NCBI RefSeq assembly: GCF_014654205.1
Contig: NZ_BNAW01000030.1
Span: 1-64,000, forward strand
Direction of reading: 5' to 3'
DNA: 64,000 nt
Source: Amycolatopsis bullii
Lineage (GTDB): Bacteria; Actinomycetota; Actinomycetes; Mycobacteriales; Pseudonocardiaceae
A program made the translations under genes and the position numbers. Within the stretch, counting starts at the first letter, position 1. Every line of letters starts with the position of its first letter. Shown piece after piece: positions 8,066 through 17,701 of this stretch. The notes beneath the pieces were generated by a model. It searched no databases. It was not told the DNA's origin and saw only the letters and a list, made by a program, of their open reading frames with translations.

Positions 8066-9391
8066 TCAGTAAATGATCACAAAGAACGGGTCGCCGTCCA
8101 GGATATGATCATCTGTCAGCCATCGACCGTAGATCCGTCCCGCAGTCTCGTTGTGCAGAGCATTGATCGCCCTGACGGCGTAGGTGTACGGGCTGCTGTC
8201 ATCGACTCTCGCAGCGTTTTCATAAGTGGTTTTGAAGGGATACTCGTCGCATTGGAGAATTTCACCAGCCGCATTGAGGGTGTAGCCAACGCCCCACCGA
8301 ACTTGACAAGCGCGACGGACCTTGCGGGACGAGCCGTCGATATCGTTCTCGGTGTCATAGTCCTTGTACAACCTGTGCAACGGTTCCGGCGGTGATATCG
8401 TGCCGGGTACCTTCTTACCCAGAAGACCGGGGTAAGTCAGGCCGATATTGGTCTGGGCGTCTCTGATGAACCTCGCCGACTCGCCGTGCTCCGGATCATT
8501 GGCGTAAAGACCCAGTGACGAAGTAACCTTTTGAAAGACGCACTTGCTTCCGGCCACATAGGTGGCCTCGTCACATCGGACATCCGCGGCGGGATGGAAA
8601 ATCGTCCTCGGCCCCGTCGAGTCCTCCGTGGTGACAACTTCGTCCACCGAGAAGTAGCCGCGCTTCTCTGCGGCGTACTTGTCAGCCGGCACCTTGGTCG
8701 TCACCATCGCGGACTCGAACCATGCCGGATTCGCCCCCTTCTCGGCTTTCCACTGACCGAGGGTCTTCTTCACCTCGCCCGGCGACACCGTGCAGTAACC
8801 CACCCGGTTCGGGTCAAGATCGACCTCCAGACATCCGATCTTGATCGCCAAGGTCGTATTGTCGTCAACAGTGCCCAAATCGCTGTCGTGAATGAGCCGG
8901 ACGCCAAACTTCATCTTGCTCTCCCCGGCTTGCGCGATTGAAATAGCGCTTCTGAGGAAAGTGGAAGTACCGGCCAAATACGGGCGCCCCTCGGCATCCC
9001 TCTCCCAGTACTGGACCTGCAGCTTGACTGAACTGCATGCGTTGTACTTGTTTTTGTACCAGAAAGGATTCTCGGGGGTGACTTGGTGCGATTGGCATTG
9101 ATCGAAGGTTACTGGGTCGATCTCGTCGCCCGCGAGCATCTCCGGTGTCGTCTGCACGACGTACTCACCCTGCTCCGCGAGGTTGTACAGCGCGGCGCCC
9201 TGCGGACCGGCCTTCAACCGAGCCTCGTGGACCTTATCGGTTTCCACCGTCGATCCGACGAAGACCGCGGACCGACTAGGGTCGAGCACCGCTGAATCAG
9301 CAGCAGGAAGCGCGGTCGCAGCCGTCGACACCGGAGGCACCACTAGAGCGGCCACCAGGGCACACACGGCAACTTTGGTTATCATCTTCAC
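8066..9391 (-). CDS. Secreted NucA/NucB-type deoxyribonuclease domain protein
   Basis: This 441-residue protein begins with a signal peptide (MKMITKVAVCALVAALVVPP, cleavage around residue 25-30). The last ~110 residues match the NucA/NucB DNase domain: ACQVRWGVGY, the signature QCDEYPFKTTYEN, an RAINALHNETAGRIYG segment and the ending LDGDPFFVIIY. In the family the acidic residues of the CDEYPF motif and the following Asn region form the metal-dependent active site. The long N-terminal part has paired cysteines and beta-rich character. The start may be GTG 9391 or ATG 9385. It lies 51 bp downstream of the FG-GAP gene, probably in one operon. A larger relative is at 14420-16868. Confidence 0.75.
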   Translation of the reverse strand: MKMITKVAVCALVAALVVPPVSTAATALPAADSAVLDPSRSAVFVGSTVETDKVHEARLKAGPQGAALYNLAEQGEYVVQTTPEMLAGDEIDPVTFDQCQSHQVTPENPFWYKNKYNACSSVKLQVQYWERDAEGRPYLAGTSTFLRSAISIAQAGESKMKFGVRLIHDSDLGTVDDNTTLAIKIGCLEVDLDPNRVGYCTVSPGEVKKTLGQWKAEKGANPAWFESAMVTTKVPADKYAAEKRGYFSVDEVVTTEDSTGPRTIFHPAADVRCDEATYVAGSKCVFQKVTSSLGLYANDPEHGESARFIRDAQTNIGLTYPGLLGKKVPGTISPPEPLHRLYKDYDTENDIDGSSRKVRRACQVRWGVGYTLNAAGEILQCDEYPFKTTYENAARVDDSSPYTYAVRAINALHNETAGRIYGRWLTDDHILDGDPFFVIIY

Positions 9392-9442
9392 AGCGTGAAC
9401 ACCTGTTTCCTAGGTCGAATGGGCCGGATGGGTCGACGAGGG

Positions 9443-10501
9443 TCAGGTGATCAGGTCAAAGGCTTGCCAGCCACCATTGCCGATCTGTCTCGGCGTCCCC
9501 AGAGCCGGGTTGGACTTCCAGCCGTTGAACGGGTAGTAGACCAACGCTCCCGCCGGCGTAGTCTTGACCACGTCGTCCTTACCATCCCCGTTGACATCCA
9601 TCAGAAAGACGCGCTGAGTGGTGGCAGGCGCGAGCTCCTGCGCGGTAGCCCACTTCCACACATCAGTGGTGTCCCAGGTTCCAGGGCCCACGTTCAGCTT
9701 GTGTGTGTGTCGGGCGGCCTCGCCATTGCCAGAAGGGGCGCCGTCTTCATCATATATAGTTCCAACCAAGTCAGGGTCTTCCCGGCTCCACTCTGTGAGG
9801 AACATCCAGGTTCCCAACCAGGAGCCTTCCATCCAGAGTTGCCGCGGCATGAACGTTGACTTTCCGTTAAGCCTTCCGCTGTGCAGGTAGATGTAGACCT
9901 TTCCCTCGTCGTTGTCGATAGCGAAGATGTCGTCGAATCCATCGGTGTTGATGTCGCCAAGAATCATGAATTCGTAGATATTCCAGTTCGTGCCTGCGAC
10001 GATCGGGGCCAGCCAGGTACTCTTACCGTTGAGGGCTCCGCTGTGCGGGTAGATGAACAGGGTGCCGTCGGTGCGCCGGGCGAGCAGATCGGCCGGCGCC
10101 GACGCCGACGTTTCGTACTCGGGCGTGTCACCGGTGAGTTCGGCGACGCCGATCCAGCTCATCGTGTTCCAATTCGTGCCCGCCATCGTCCTGGCCCCGA
10201 AGATGGCCCCCTGCGGGGTGCGTGCGTGGGGGTAGACCCACAACGTTCCGTTGTTCAGGTCCGGCTGCCGTGCGATGACATCAGGCCAGCCGTCGCCGGT
10301 GACGTCCCGCGACCGGGCAGTCGAGCGTTGCAGCTTGTCGCCGACCGCCGCCGCCGACATATTCGTCCGCCCGGTCGATCTGAGAATCATTGACAGTGGC
10401 GCCTGTGGGTCACTGGCAGCCGCTGTCGCCGGCGCCGCGGCCCCCAACGCCATCACCAACACCAAGAGCGTTCGCGACACCAGACCACGTTTGATGGCCA
10501 A
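9443..10501 (-). CDS. Secreted FG-GAP/VCBS-repeat beta-propeller protein
   Basis: About 352 residues with a signal peptide (TLLVLVMALGAAAPATAAAS) followed by FG-GAP-like repeats: SRDVTGDGWPDVIARQ, ILGDINTDGFDDIFAI and LMDVNGDGKDDVVKTTPAG carry D-x-(D/N)-x-D-G calcium-binding loops. Each is followed by an L-x-x-Y-P-H-x-G blade. Such propellers bind surfaces, glycans or partners and often accompany secreted hydrolases. The TTG at 10501 is chosen because GGAGGCGGAG lies directly upstream; the frame is open further but reads as junk. It is upstream of, and probably co-transcribed with, the NucA/NucB nuclease. Confidence 0.7.
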   Translation of the reverse strand: MAIKRGLVSRTLLVLVMALGAAAPATAAASDPQAPLSMILRSTGRTNMSAAAVGDKLQRSTARSRDVTGDGWPDVIARQPDLNNGTLWVYPHARTPQGAIFGARTMAGTNWNTMSWIGVAELTGDTPEYETSASAPADLLARRTDGTLFIYPHSGALNGKSTWLAPIVAGTNWNIYEFMILGDINTDGFDDIFAIDNDEGKVYIYLHSGRLNGKSTFMPRQLWMEGSWLGTWMFLTEWSREDPDLVGTIYDEDGAPSGNGEAARHTHKLNVGPGTWDTTDVWKWATAQELAPATTQRVFLMDVNGDGKDDVVKTTPAGALVYYPFNGWKSNPALGTPRQIGNGGWQAFDLIT

Positions 10502-10628
10502 CTCTCCGCCTCCCCGCCGTGGATCGGACAACCGGGAGCTCCGGGCCCGCGACGTAAACGCGGACATCGAAGGCCAGGTTGACGCCCGGCGCACTTCTTC
10601 ACCCAAATGTCGTAGGCAGGAGAGATCA

Positions 10629-10713
10629 GCTGGTCGGGCAGCTGCGTCGCCTAGGCCTGACAACCCTCGGTGCCTTCGCCGCGCTCGCCGAACGCGACAT
10701 CGCCAGCCGGTTC
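10629..10713 (+). pseudogene. imuB: imuB (Y-family polymerase-like) fragment
   Basis: The frame encodes LVGQLRRLGLTTLGAFAALA followed by ERDIASRF, the helix-hairpin-helix-like segment typical of ImuB proteins. It is directly followed by dnaE2 sequence in another frame. In many actinobacteria imuB and dnaE2 are neighbours (the mutasome cassette), so a deletion that joined the two explains this arrangement. Confidence 0.55.
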
Positions 10714-12519
10714 CCGTGGCCGCGCTGGAGCTGGACGCGCTGGTCCTCACCGACCACGACGGCCTCTACGGCGCGGTCCGGTTCAACGACGCCGCCCGGG
10801 AGCTCGGGGTGCGGGTCGGGTTCGGCGCCGAACTGTCCCTCGACCTGCCCGGGCCCCAGGCCGGCGAACCGGACCCGGCCGGGTCGCACTTGCTGGTCCT
10901 GGCGCGGCAACAAGAGGGTTATCACCGGCTGTGCCGGGTCGTCTCCCACGCCCAGCTCGCCGGTGGAGAGAAAGGCCGCCCGGTCTACGACCTCGAGGAG
11001 CTGGTCGACGAGTTGGCTGGGCACGTCGTCGTGCTGACCGGCTGCCGTAAGGACCCGGTCCGCCGGGCCCTGGCCGAGCGCGGTCCCGCCGCCGCGCACG
11101 CCGAGCTGGGCCGGCTGGTCGACTGGTTCGGGCGTTCGCACGTCGCCGTCGAGCTGATCGACCACCGGCTCCCGCTGGACTCCACGATCAACGACCAGCT
11201 CGCCAAGATGGCTAAGGAGCTGCGGCTGCCGACGGTCGTGTCGAACAACGTTCACCACGCCCGCCCGGAGGACGCTGTCGTCGCCGACACCGTCGCCGCG
11301 GTCCGCGCGCGTCGATCCGGCGAGGAGCTGGAGGGCTGGCGGCCGCCGTCGGGGCAGGCGTTCCTGCGCTCCGGGATGGAGCAGCGGCGCCGGTTCGAGC
11401 GCCGCTATCCGGGCGCGGTCGGCCGGGCCGCCGTCCCTGGGCGTCGAGGTGGCGTTCGACCTGCAGCTGGTCGCGCCGGACCTGCCGCCGTTCCCGGTCC
11501 CGCCTGGCCACGACGAGATGTCGTTCCTGGCCGAGCTCACGTGGGCCGGCGCCGCCACCCGCTACGGCAGCCGCGCCGAGTCGCCGCGGGCGTACGCGCA
11601 GCTGGAACACGAGCTCGACGTAATCAAGGCCCTCGACTTCCCCGGCTACTTCCTCGTCGTCTGGGACATCGTCCGCTTCTGTAAGGAATCCAACATCCTC
11701 TGCCAGGACCGCGGCTCGGCCGCGAACTCCGCGGTCTGCTACGCCCTCGGCATCTGCCACGCCGACCCGGTCAAGTGGAACCTGCTGTTCGAACGCTTCC
11801 TCGCCCCAGAGCGGGACGGGCCGCCGGACATCGACATCGACATCGAGTCCGATCGCCGCGAAGAGGCCATCCAGTACGTCTACGAGAAACACGGCCGGTT
11901 CCACGCCGCGCAGGTCACCAACGTCATCACCTACCGCGCTCCCTCGGCCATCCGTGACGCGGCGAAAGCACTCGGGCACAGCCCCGGGCAGCAGGACGCC
12001 TACGGCAAGCTCGTCGACCGCTGGGGCGGGGTCGCCGCCACGAAGCAGCAGGCGGCCGGGGCGATCCCGGACGACGTCCTCGACCTGGCCGCGCGGATCG
12101 AGGACTTCCCGCGCCACCTCGGCATCCACTCCGGCGGCATGGTGATCTCGAAGCAGCCGGTGTCCGAAGTGGTCCCCGTCGAATGGGCGACGATGAAGGA
12201 CCGCAGCGTGCTGCAGTGGGACAAGGACGACTGCGCCACCGTCGGGCTGGTCAAGTTCGACCTGCTCGGGCTCGGCATGCTCTCGGCCTTGTACTACATG
12301 ATCGACCTCGTCGCCGAACACCACCAGACCACAGTGGATATCGGGAAACTCGACCTCGCCGACCCGGCCCTCGTCGCCGCGGCCCCCGCCCGCGCACCCG
12401 GCTACACCTGGACTGCGCCGCTGCCCGACAGCGGCCCCGGCACGTCCTTCCGCGCCCGCATCTCCTTCCCCAGAACGGCACCACCCTGCATCCACCGTCA
12501 GCAGAGCTCCGCCCGCTGA
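10714..12519 (+). pseudogene. dnaE2: Truncated and frameshifted dnaE2 (error-prone DNA polymerase)
   Basis: The sequence enters dnaE2 inside the PHP domain (LELDALVLTDHDGLYGAVRF) and includes the intact FGAEL segment. It continues through the palm domain with PDIDIDIESDRREE and GLVKFDLLGLGML, which carry the three catalytic Asp positions. The frame breaks near 11430, where an extra C in GTCCCTGGGC changes AAVLGVEV to AAVPGRRG. After LDLADPA (about 12370) similarity ends and an unrelated tail leads to the stop at 12519. N-terminus, thumb, tandem HhH and OB-fold are missing, so no active polymerase is expected. A nearly complete paralog is at 59563-62670. Confidence 0.75.
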
Positions 12520-12648
12520 TCAGCGCCACGTACCCGCCGCGGCATTCTCGGTTCCCACTGCCTTACCGGCCTGAACAGGGCCGATGTACCCCGGGGCTCC
12601 CGGGTCCTCCTGTCGCGCAACGATCAAGGAAGAGGAAGGGGCCTGCCG

Positions 12649-12840
12649 GTGAAGGGCGACGTCGAGACCTACCACGAGAACGGCCAGTGGCACAACAAGA
12701 TCGAAGGCACCACCGAGATGCTCGGCAGCCACGACACCAAGGCCGCCGCCGTCGAGAAGGGCCGTGAGCTGGCCAGGGAACGCGAGGTCGAACACTTCAT
12801 CCGCAACATGGACGGCACGATCGGCGAACGCAACAGCTAG
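12649..12840 (+). CDS. DUF2188 domain protein
   Basis: A 63-residue protein matching the small DUF2188 family: a strand-turn-strand with HENGQWHNKIEG, then DTKAAAVEKGRELAREREVE and the terminal HFIRNMDGTIGERNS. The family's function is unknown; such proteins are frequent in accessory regions. The GTG at 12649 is supported by AGAGGAAGGGG upstream. It stands alone between the dnaE2 remnant and the GGDEF gene. Confidence 0.75.
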   Translation: MKGDVETYHENGQWHNKIEGTTEMLGSHDTKAAAVEKGRELAREREVEHFIRNMDGTIGERNS

Positions 12841-12867
12841 CTGCGGGTCTACGGCCCGGCGGTCGCC

Positions 12868-13821
12868 GTGCGCAAGGTCTACTCCGGCAGCACCTTCGTG
12901 ATAGCCTCCGCCACCGCCGAAGCCGTCCTGCACGCCGGCGGCCTCAGCACCGCACCGCGCCTGCCGACCAGCGCTTGGACGCTGCTCATGGTGGTCGCCG
13001 CGGCCGCGGCCTGGTGGCTGACCAACTACGCCCTCGTCGTCTTGGCGATCCTGCTGTCCTCCGACGAGCGCATCAGCGCCAAAGCCGCCCTTGGCCACCC
13101 CGCCGACCAGCTGGTCGTCGCCGCCGCGCTCGGTCTCGGGGTGACCATGGCGGTAGTGCTGGTGCACTCCCCGTGGGTACTGCCCGCACCCATGCTGGCC
13201 GTGCTGTGCGTGCACCGCGACCTACTGCTGCCTCAGTACATGCGCCAAGCCCGCACCGACCAGAAAACCGGCCTGGCCGCCGCCGTCTACTGGTCCGACG
13301 CCCTCACCGCCGCGCTGCGCCGCGCCAAGCTCGCCGGCACCTCAGTCGGTGTGCTGTTCCTCGACCTGGACCGGTTCAAGGAAATCAACGACATCTACGG
13401 CCACCCCGCCGGGGACCAAGCCATCCAGGTCATCGCCGACCTGGTGCAGGCCGAGGTCCGCTCCTGGGATCTGGTGGCCCGCTGGGGCGGCGACGAACTG
13501 GCCGTCATGCTGCCCGACCTCGAACATCAACAGCTACTCGACGTCGCCGAACGCATCCGCTCCCGGCTCGCCGGCACACCGATCACCCTGACCGCCACCA
13601 GCGACGGCAAGCACCACATCCTGCGCGGAGTAACGACGTCCATGGGCGTCGCCTCCTTCCCCCAGGCCGGCGGCACCGCCGACGAGCTTCTTCTCGCCGC
13701 CGACCGGGCATTGCTGCACGCGAAGAAGACCGGCCGCAACCGCGTCGTCCTCGCGGTGCCCACCGAGCTCGCCACCGCGGACGGCTCCGCCGCCGACCCG
13801 ACCACGACACCGGCCGCGTAA
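12868..13821 (+). CDS. GGDEF-domain protein with degenerate GGDEL motif, possibly 5'-truncated
   Basis: About 317 residues: two or three membrane segments (residues ~30-60 and ~75-105), then a GGDEF domain (about 125-300) with LFLDLDRFKEINDIYGHPAG and the signature RWGGDELAVMLP. The final Phe of GGDEF is Leu, so diguanylate cyclase activity (2 GTP to cyclic di-GMP) is uncertain. The I-site position (R-x-x-D) is not obvious. The frame is open from 12841 with no better start, and proteins of this type usually carry more membrane helices, so the 5' part may have been lost. The gene follows the DUF2188 gene closely. Confidence 0.65.
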   Translation: MRKVYSGSTFVIASATAEAVLHAGGLSTAPRLPTSAWTLLMVVAAAAAWWLTNYALVVLAILLSSDERISAKAALGHPADQLVVAAALGLGVTMAVVLVHSPWVLPAPMLAVLCVHRDLLLPQYMRQARTDQKTGLAAAVYWSDALTAALRRAKLAGTSVGVLFLDLDRFKEINDIYGHPAGDQAIQVIADLVQAEVRSWDLVARWGGDELAVMLPDLEHQQLLDVAERIRSRLAGTPITLTATSDGKHHILRGVTTSMGVASFPQAGGTADELLLAADRALLHAKKTGRNRVVLAVPTELATADGSAADPTTTPAA

Positions 13822-14419
13822 CGACCGCGCGTGCCGCTGACCCACTGCTCTCGTGGTCCTACGGACGGTTCACCCGGAATATCATCACATCGGAGCCGTG
13901 CCCGGTACGTCCAACGTCCCCGTTGCCGCCGAGCCAGCCTCTCTCATCCAGACCACTCCCGTTTCGGCGCGGCGTGGCTGGATATCACCGAGCTGGTAGC
14001 GGCGCCGTGGTGTCGTGGAGGTGCGCGAGGAGGTCGCCGTGCTGCCGGACGCTGCAACAACTGACACGCGTTGGCGGTTCCGCGTCTCGGACGGGATTCC
14101 GCGTCCGCCTGTAGCGTGGGCGTGCTGGTCGTCACTGCAGAGCGGTCACATCGCCCCGTGTCTCGACGTCAGCGCCGGCTGTGGCGCCGCAGCGTTGGCG
14201 CGTGCCAGGAACGAGTGTCGAGGAGTGCGGATTCAGCAGAAGGTGGGGCTGATTCGTTCGTATCTCGCAGCGTGAGCGCAATTATTGAATGTCTCGTCGG
14301 CAAGATCACTTCTAAATCTGATGCTCCATTAGGGTGATTTGACCCGGTTGCACGGTATCTGTCGATTTTGCTGAGCCTACAGTTTGCTCATACGTAGTCG
14401 TCGCGCCAATGGGGGGATC
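13822..14419. other. Long spacer before the nuclease gene
   Basis: About 600 bases without a supportable gene. Short ORFs on both strands have poor codon character. The part from 14270 on is relatively AT-rich (AATTATTGAATG, TCTAAATCTGATG) and probably contains the promoter of the following secreted nuclease, but no -35/-10 pair is clear enough to name. Confidence 0.35.
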
Positions 14420-16868
14420 ATGCGCGCACGTCGTGGTTTGATCATGTGTTCGTTTGTTGCGATGGTGCCGGCGTTGGCCGGTGTGAGCGCAGCTCAACCA
14501 GCGGTCGCCGTAGAGCCGGTAACGCAATGGCACAACACGGTGACGGTGTCCACGCCGGCGGCCAACGCGCCGATGACCGGATCGCGTCTCGACCGTCCCG
14601 GTCCGCAGGAACGGATGAAGCCGGTGCACTCGGTGGCGCAGGCGGCAGAGGTGGAGCGCGCCGCTACTCAGAAACCGGCCGCGGCGCTCGCGTCGCAGGC
14701 CGTCGCTGCGCAACCCTACAACTGGTACACCTTGGAAGAATGCCGCCAGCAGTACAATTTGGATGGTAAGACACCCAAGTACCGCAACCACTTCGCGTCA
14801 CGTCTGCACCCGACCTGGGCAGTGCACTGAGGTCGGGACGACGCGTTTCCGGTTCACACAGATCGGCATGGGCAACCGCGGCGACCGCGGTATCAGCTAC
14901 GTCGCAGAGATGGACCAGCCCCAACATGTGGGCGAGATGGGGCCCTCGCCCCAGATGAGGGTGGAGATGGACTGCGTGGCATTGCCCGGCGCGAATTGCG
15001 GCAGCCAGACCGTCTTCGGCGTCACCAAGACGATCCCGGAGTGGGTCGCGGACCGGACCATGCCGGTCGCGCACTACGATACCTCCGCCTCGCCGGGAAG
15101 CGGTGACGGCGATCCATACCACAACAAGCTGGACAAGGTCAGCTACCACGAGTTGCAGACCTACTTCACCAACCCGGCCGAGTTCGAGGAGGTCCAGCGG
15201 CTCACCGCACCGTTCCGCTGCGACGCCGCGGCCTACGCCAGCGGCGGCGGCTGCCAGTTCACCGAGATCGCGGCCGTGCACTACCTGAGCCTGCGCCCGG
15301 AGGACGGCATCGACGAGGAAGCAGCGCACGTGCTCGCCGCGCAAAAGGTTCCCGAGGAGACGAAGCCGGGCGCTCACGGCAAGCTCATCCCCGGCGACGA
15401 CCACGCCCAGATCCCCAAGAAGCTGACCCGCATGTACCCCGGGTACAACTCGAACCGCTACCGCATGAACCACGACACGGCCGTGGAGACCTGCAAACGC
15501 TATTGGGGCGTCGACTATGCCCGCGGCCCCGAGGGACCCCGCGAGTGCGACGAGTATCCTTTCCGCAGCACCTACGAAGGTGCCTACTTCAGCGTGCTGT
15601 TCCCCGACTCGTTCTGGTCCTACTCCGCGCGTCCCATCAACCGGGATCACAACAACAAGGCCGGCCGCGAGCTCGGCGCCTGGTACACCGCCGACGGCAT
15701 CCTCGACGGCGACACCTTCTGGGTTCAGGTCACCGGCTGCGACGGCTGCGGCGGCGAGCCGGGACCCATCCCTCCCGGCAACACCCCACCCACCGTCAAC
15801 GCCGGTCCCGACACCACCGTCACCGAAGGCGCCACCGTGGCATTGGCCGGCAGCGTCACCGACCCGGACGACACCCCGGCCATCACCTGGTCCTATCAGC
15901 TCGACCCGGACACCGACCCGGGCATGACCTGCCAGTTCGGCAACCCGAACCAGCCCGCCACGACAATCGCCTGCACCGACGACGGCACCGTCACCGTGAC
16001 GTTGTTCGCCGATGACCGGCACGGACCGCCGTCCCCGGTCACCGACAGCGCAGTGGTCACCGTCACCAACGTCGCCCCGGCCGCGACCATCACCAGCCCT
16101 CAGGCGGGACAGTTGTTCAACGCCCGCAACCCGGTGCCGGTCAGCGTGACCTTGACCGACCCGGGCGCCAACGACCGTCACACCTGCACCCTGGCGTTCG
16201 GAGACGCCACTCCACCGGCGACCGGCACGGTCACCGAAAAGGCCGGAAGCGGCACCTGCACCGCCAGCCACACCTACGGTTTCGGCGGCCTCGGCCCGCG
16301 CACCATCACTGTCACGGTGGCCGACGACGACGGGGCCACGGCCACCGCCACCGTGCGGATCGTGCTATACGTGCCCGGCCACGGATTCGCGCTGCAAGCC
16401 AGTGGCCTGCTCACCGTGCCGGCGACCCCGGACGTGCACTGCCCACCCGATGACCGCCAGACCCAAGTCGGGCTCACCACCCCCGTTGGCAGCACCGGTG
16501 CACTCAGCGTCACCTGCACGATGGACCCGGCCATCGGCCACACCGACGTCCGCGCCACGCTGTCCTCGGCGAGCCTGCTGACGGGCCTGATCCGCATCGA
16601 CGCGATCGAGAGCCGCTGCACCGCCGGCGCCGAGGGAATCACCCGCACCTCCACCGTCGGGCGCATCAACGGCATCACGATCACTCCGGGCACGACCTCG
16701 CTCGAGATTCCCGGCGTGGCGTCGCTCTACCTGAACGAAAGCACCACCAACGCACGGGGAGATCTTGTGCAGAACGCGGTCCGCGTGGTCAAACCTCCCG
16801 TGGTCGTCGGCGGCGTCGTCATCGTGCCCGGACAGGAAATCGTCCTCGCCCAATGCCGTCTCGGCTGA
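14420..16868 (+). pseudogene. Secreted NucA/NucB nuclease with PKD and choice-of-anchor domains, one frame break
   Basis: A large exported nuclease. The ATG at 14420 follows GGGGGG and starts a signal peptide (RGLIMCSFVAMVPALAGVSA). The nuclease domain (about 15480-15740) has CDEYPFRSTYEGAYF, SARPINRDHNNKAGRELG and GILDGDTFWVQV. Two PKD-like beta domains follow (TPPTVNAGPDTTVTEG; AATITSPQAGQLF), then a choice-of-anchor-P-like C-terminus (GFALQASGLL to IVLAQCRLG). One surplus base near 14804 shifts the frame between YRNHFASR and CTRPGQCTEVG; without it one ~815-residue protein results. This could be real inactivation or a sequence error. Confidence 0.75.
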
Positions 16869-16917
16869 CCGTGCCCGCACCTTGACGGAGCACCCCGAGG
16901 CGGTCGTGGAGGAGGAC

Positions 16918-17370
16918 GTGCTGGTCGAACACCGCACGTTCCTCCTTCTCGACCCCCACCTGCGCACCCGTCAGGATCCCGGCGACCCGCCTCACCACCT
17001 CGCCACCGCCACCCCCGGCGCGCTGTGGCTGCACAGTGGCGGAACCGATCACTACGCCCACGTCCGAGTCGAACTCTGGACCACGCCACCCCACGCAGCG
17101 GTGCCCGGCGACGCCCACGCCCGGACCACCCTCGTCGTAGCCGGAAACAAGCTATGCCTGGCCACCACAATCAACGGTCCCGTCCTCCACCTTCCCGCCT
17201 CCGACAACCCGGACATCACCGCCCCCACCATCCGCTACCTCCGCCTCCCGCACCCCGGGCACTACCTCGCCGACATCACCGTGCGCGGACACGCCGACGC
17301 CGCCGAACTCCCGGAGGCGAACTGGCAGCACCACGTTGAAAACTGGACCATCCGACTCATCAGCAATTGA
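16918..17370 (+). CDS. Beta-rich protein next to the nuclease, possible nuclease inhibitor
   Basis: A 150-residue cytoplasmic-looking protein without signal peptide: strands LVEHRTFLLLD, GALWLHSG, YAHVRVELW, then RYLRLPHPGHYLADITVRGH and the ending NWTIRLISN. It belongs to a widespread actinobacterial family whose members end with a LPxPGxYxxxVxxRG-like strand pair; the pattern also resembles ComJ, the inhibitor of NucA in Bacillus. Its position 49 bp after a NucA/NucB nuclease makes an immunity or inhibitor role attractive, but this is inference. The GTG at 16918 has GGAGG five bases upstream; 16906 is an alternative. Confidence 0.55.
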   Translation: MLVEHRTFLLLDPHLRTRQDPGDPPHHLATATPGALWLHSGGTDHYAHVRVELWTTPPHAAVPGDAHARTTLVVAGNKLCLATTINGPVLHLPASDNPDITAPTIRYLRLPHPGHYLADITVRGHADAAELPEANWQHHVENWTIRLISN

Positions 17371-17456
17371 ACAAAGGCAGCGGCCTCACGATCGGCAAAC
17401 CCGGTCCGTAGCAGCTGCCTGAGGTCAACACCGTCCGGCGGGCGCCTGAGCAGCCG

Positions 17457-17600
17457 CTATGAGGAGGACCAGTACTCGCCGTTGTGCAGGAAGTCGATGT
17501 CCCACCGGTACGCGGGGCATCCCCGACCGGTGGGCACCACCACCAAGGTCGCGCCCACGTTGAAGCCGTGACCAGTCAGGCTATTTCCCGCATGTTGTCG
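17457..17600 (-). pseudogene. C-terminal gene fragment, unknown
   Basis: A minus-strand frame without a start reads GHGFNVGATLVVVPTGRGCP, then YRWDIDFLHNGEYWSSS and a stop at 17457-17459. The codon use is good, so this is likely the 3' end of a lost gene for an exported enzyme. I do not recognise the family. Confidence 0.35.
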
Positions 17601-17701
17601 ATCATTTCGTTGATCGTTTTACAGGCATCGCCATCGTACCGACACCCTCCTGTAGGATCTCGCCACCCAGCGACTTGGCCAATGCACCGGAGGCAAGCAG
17701 G

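Noticed and set aside
14664-16271. A 535-codon minus-strand ORF across the nuclease/PKD gene
   Set aside because: The plus strand encodes recognisable NucA/NucB and PKD domains; the antisense frame is open only because of GC-rich codon use.
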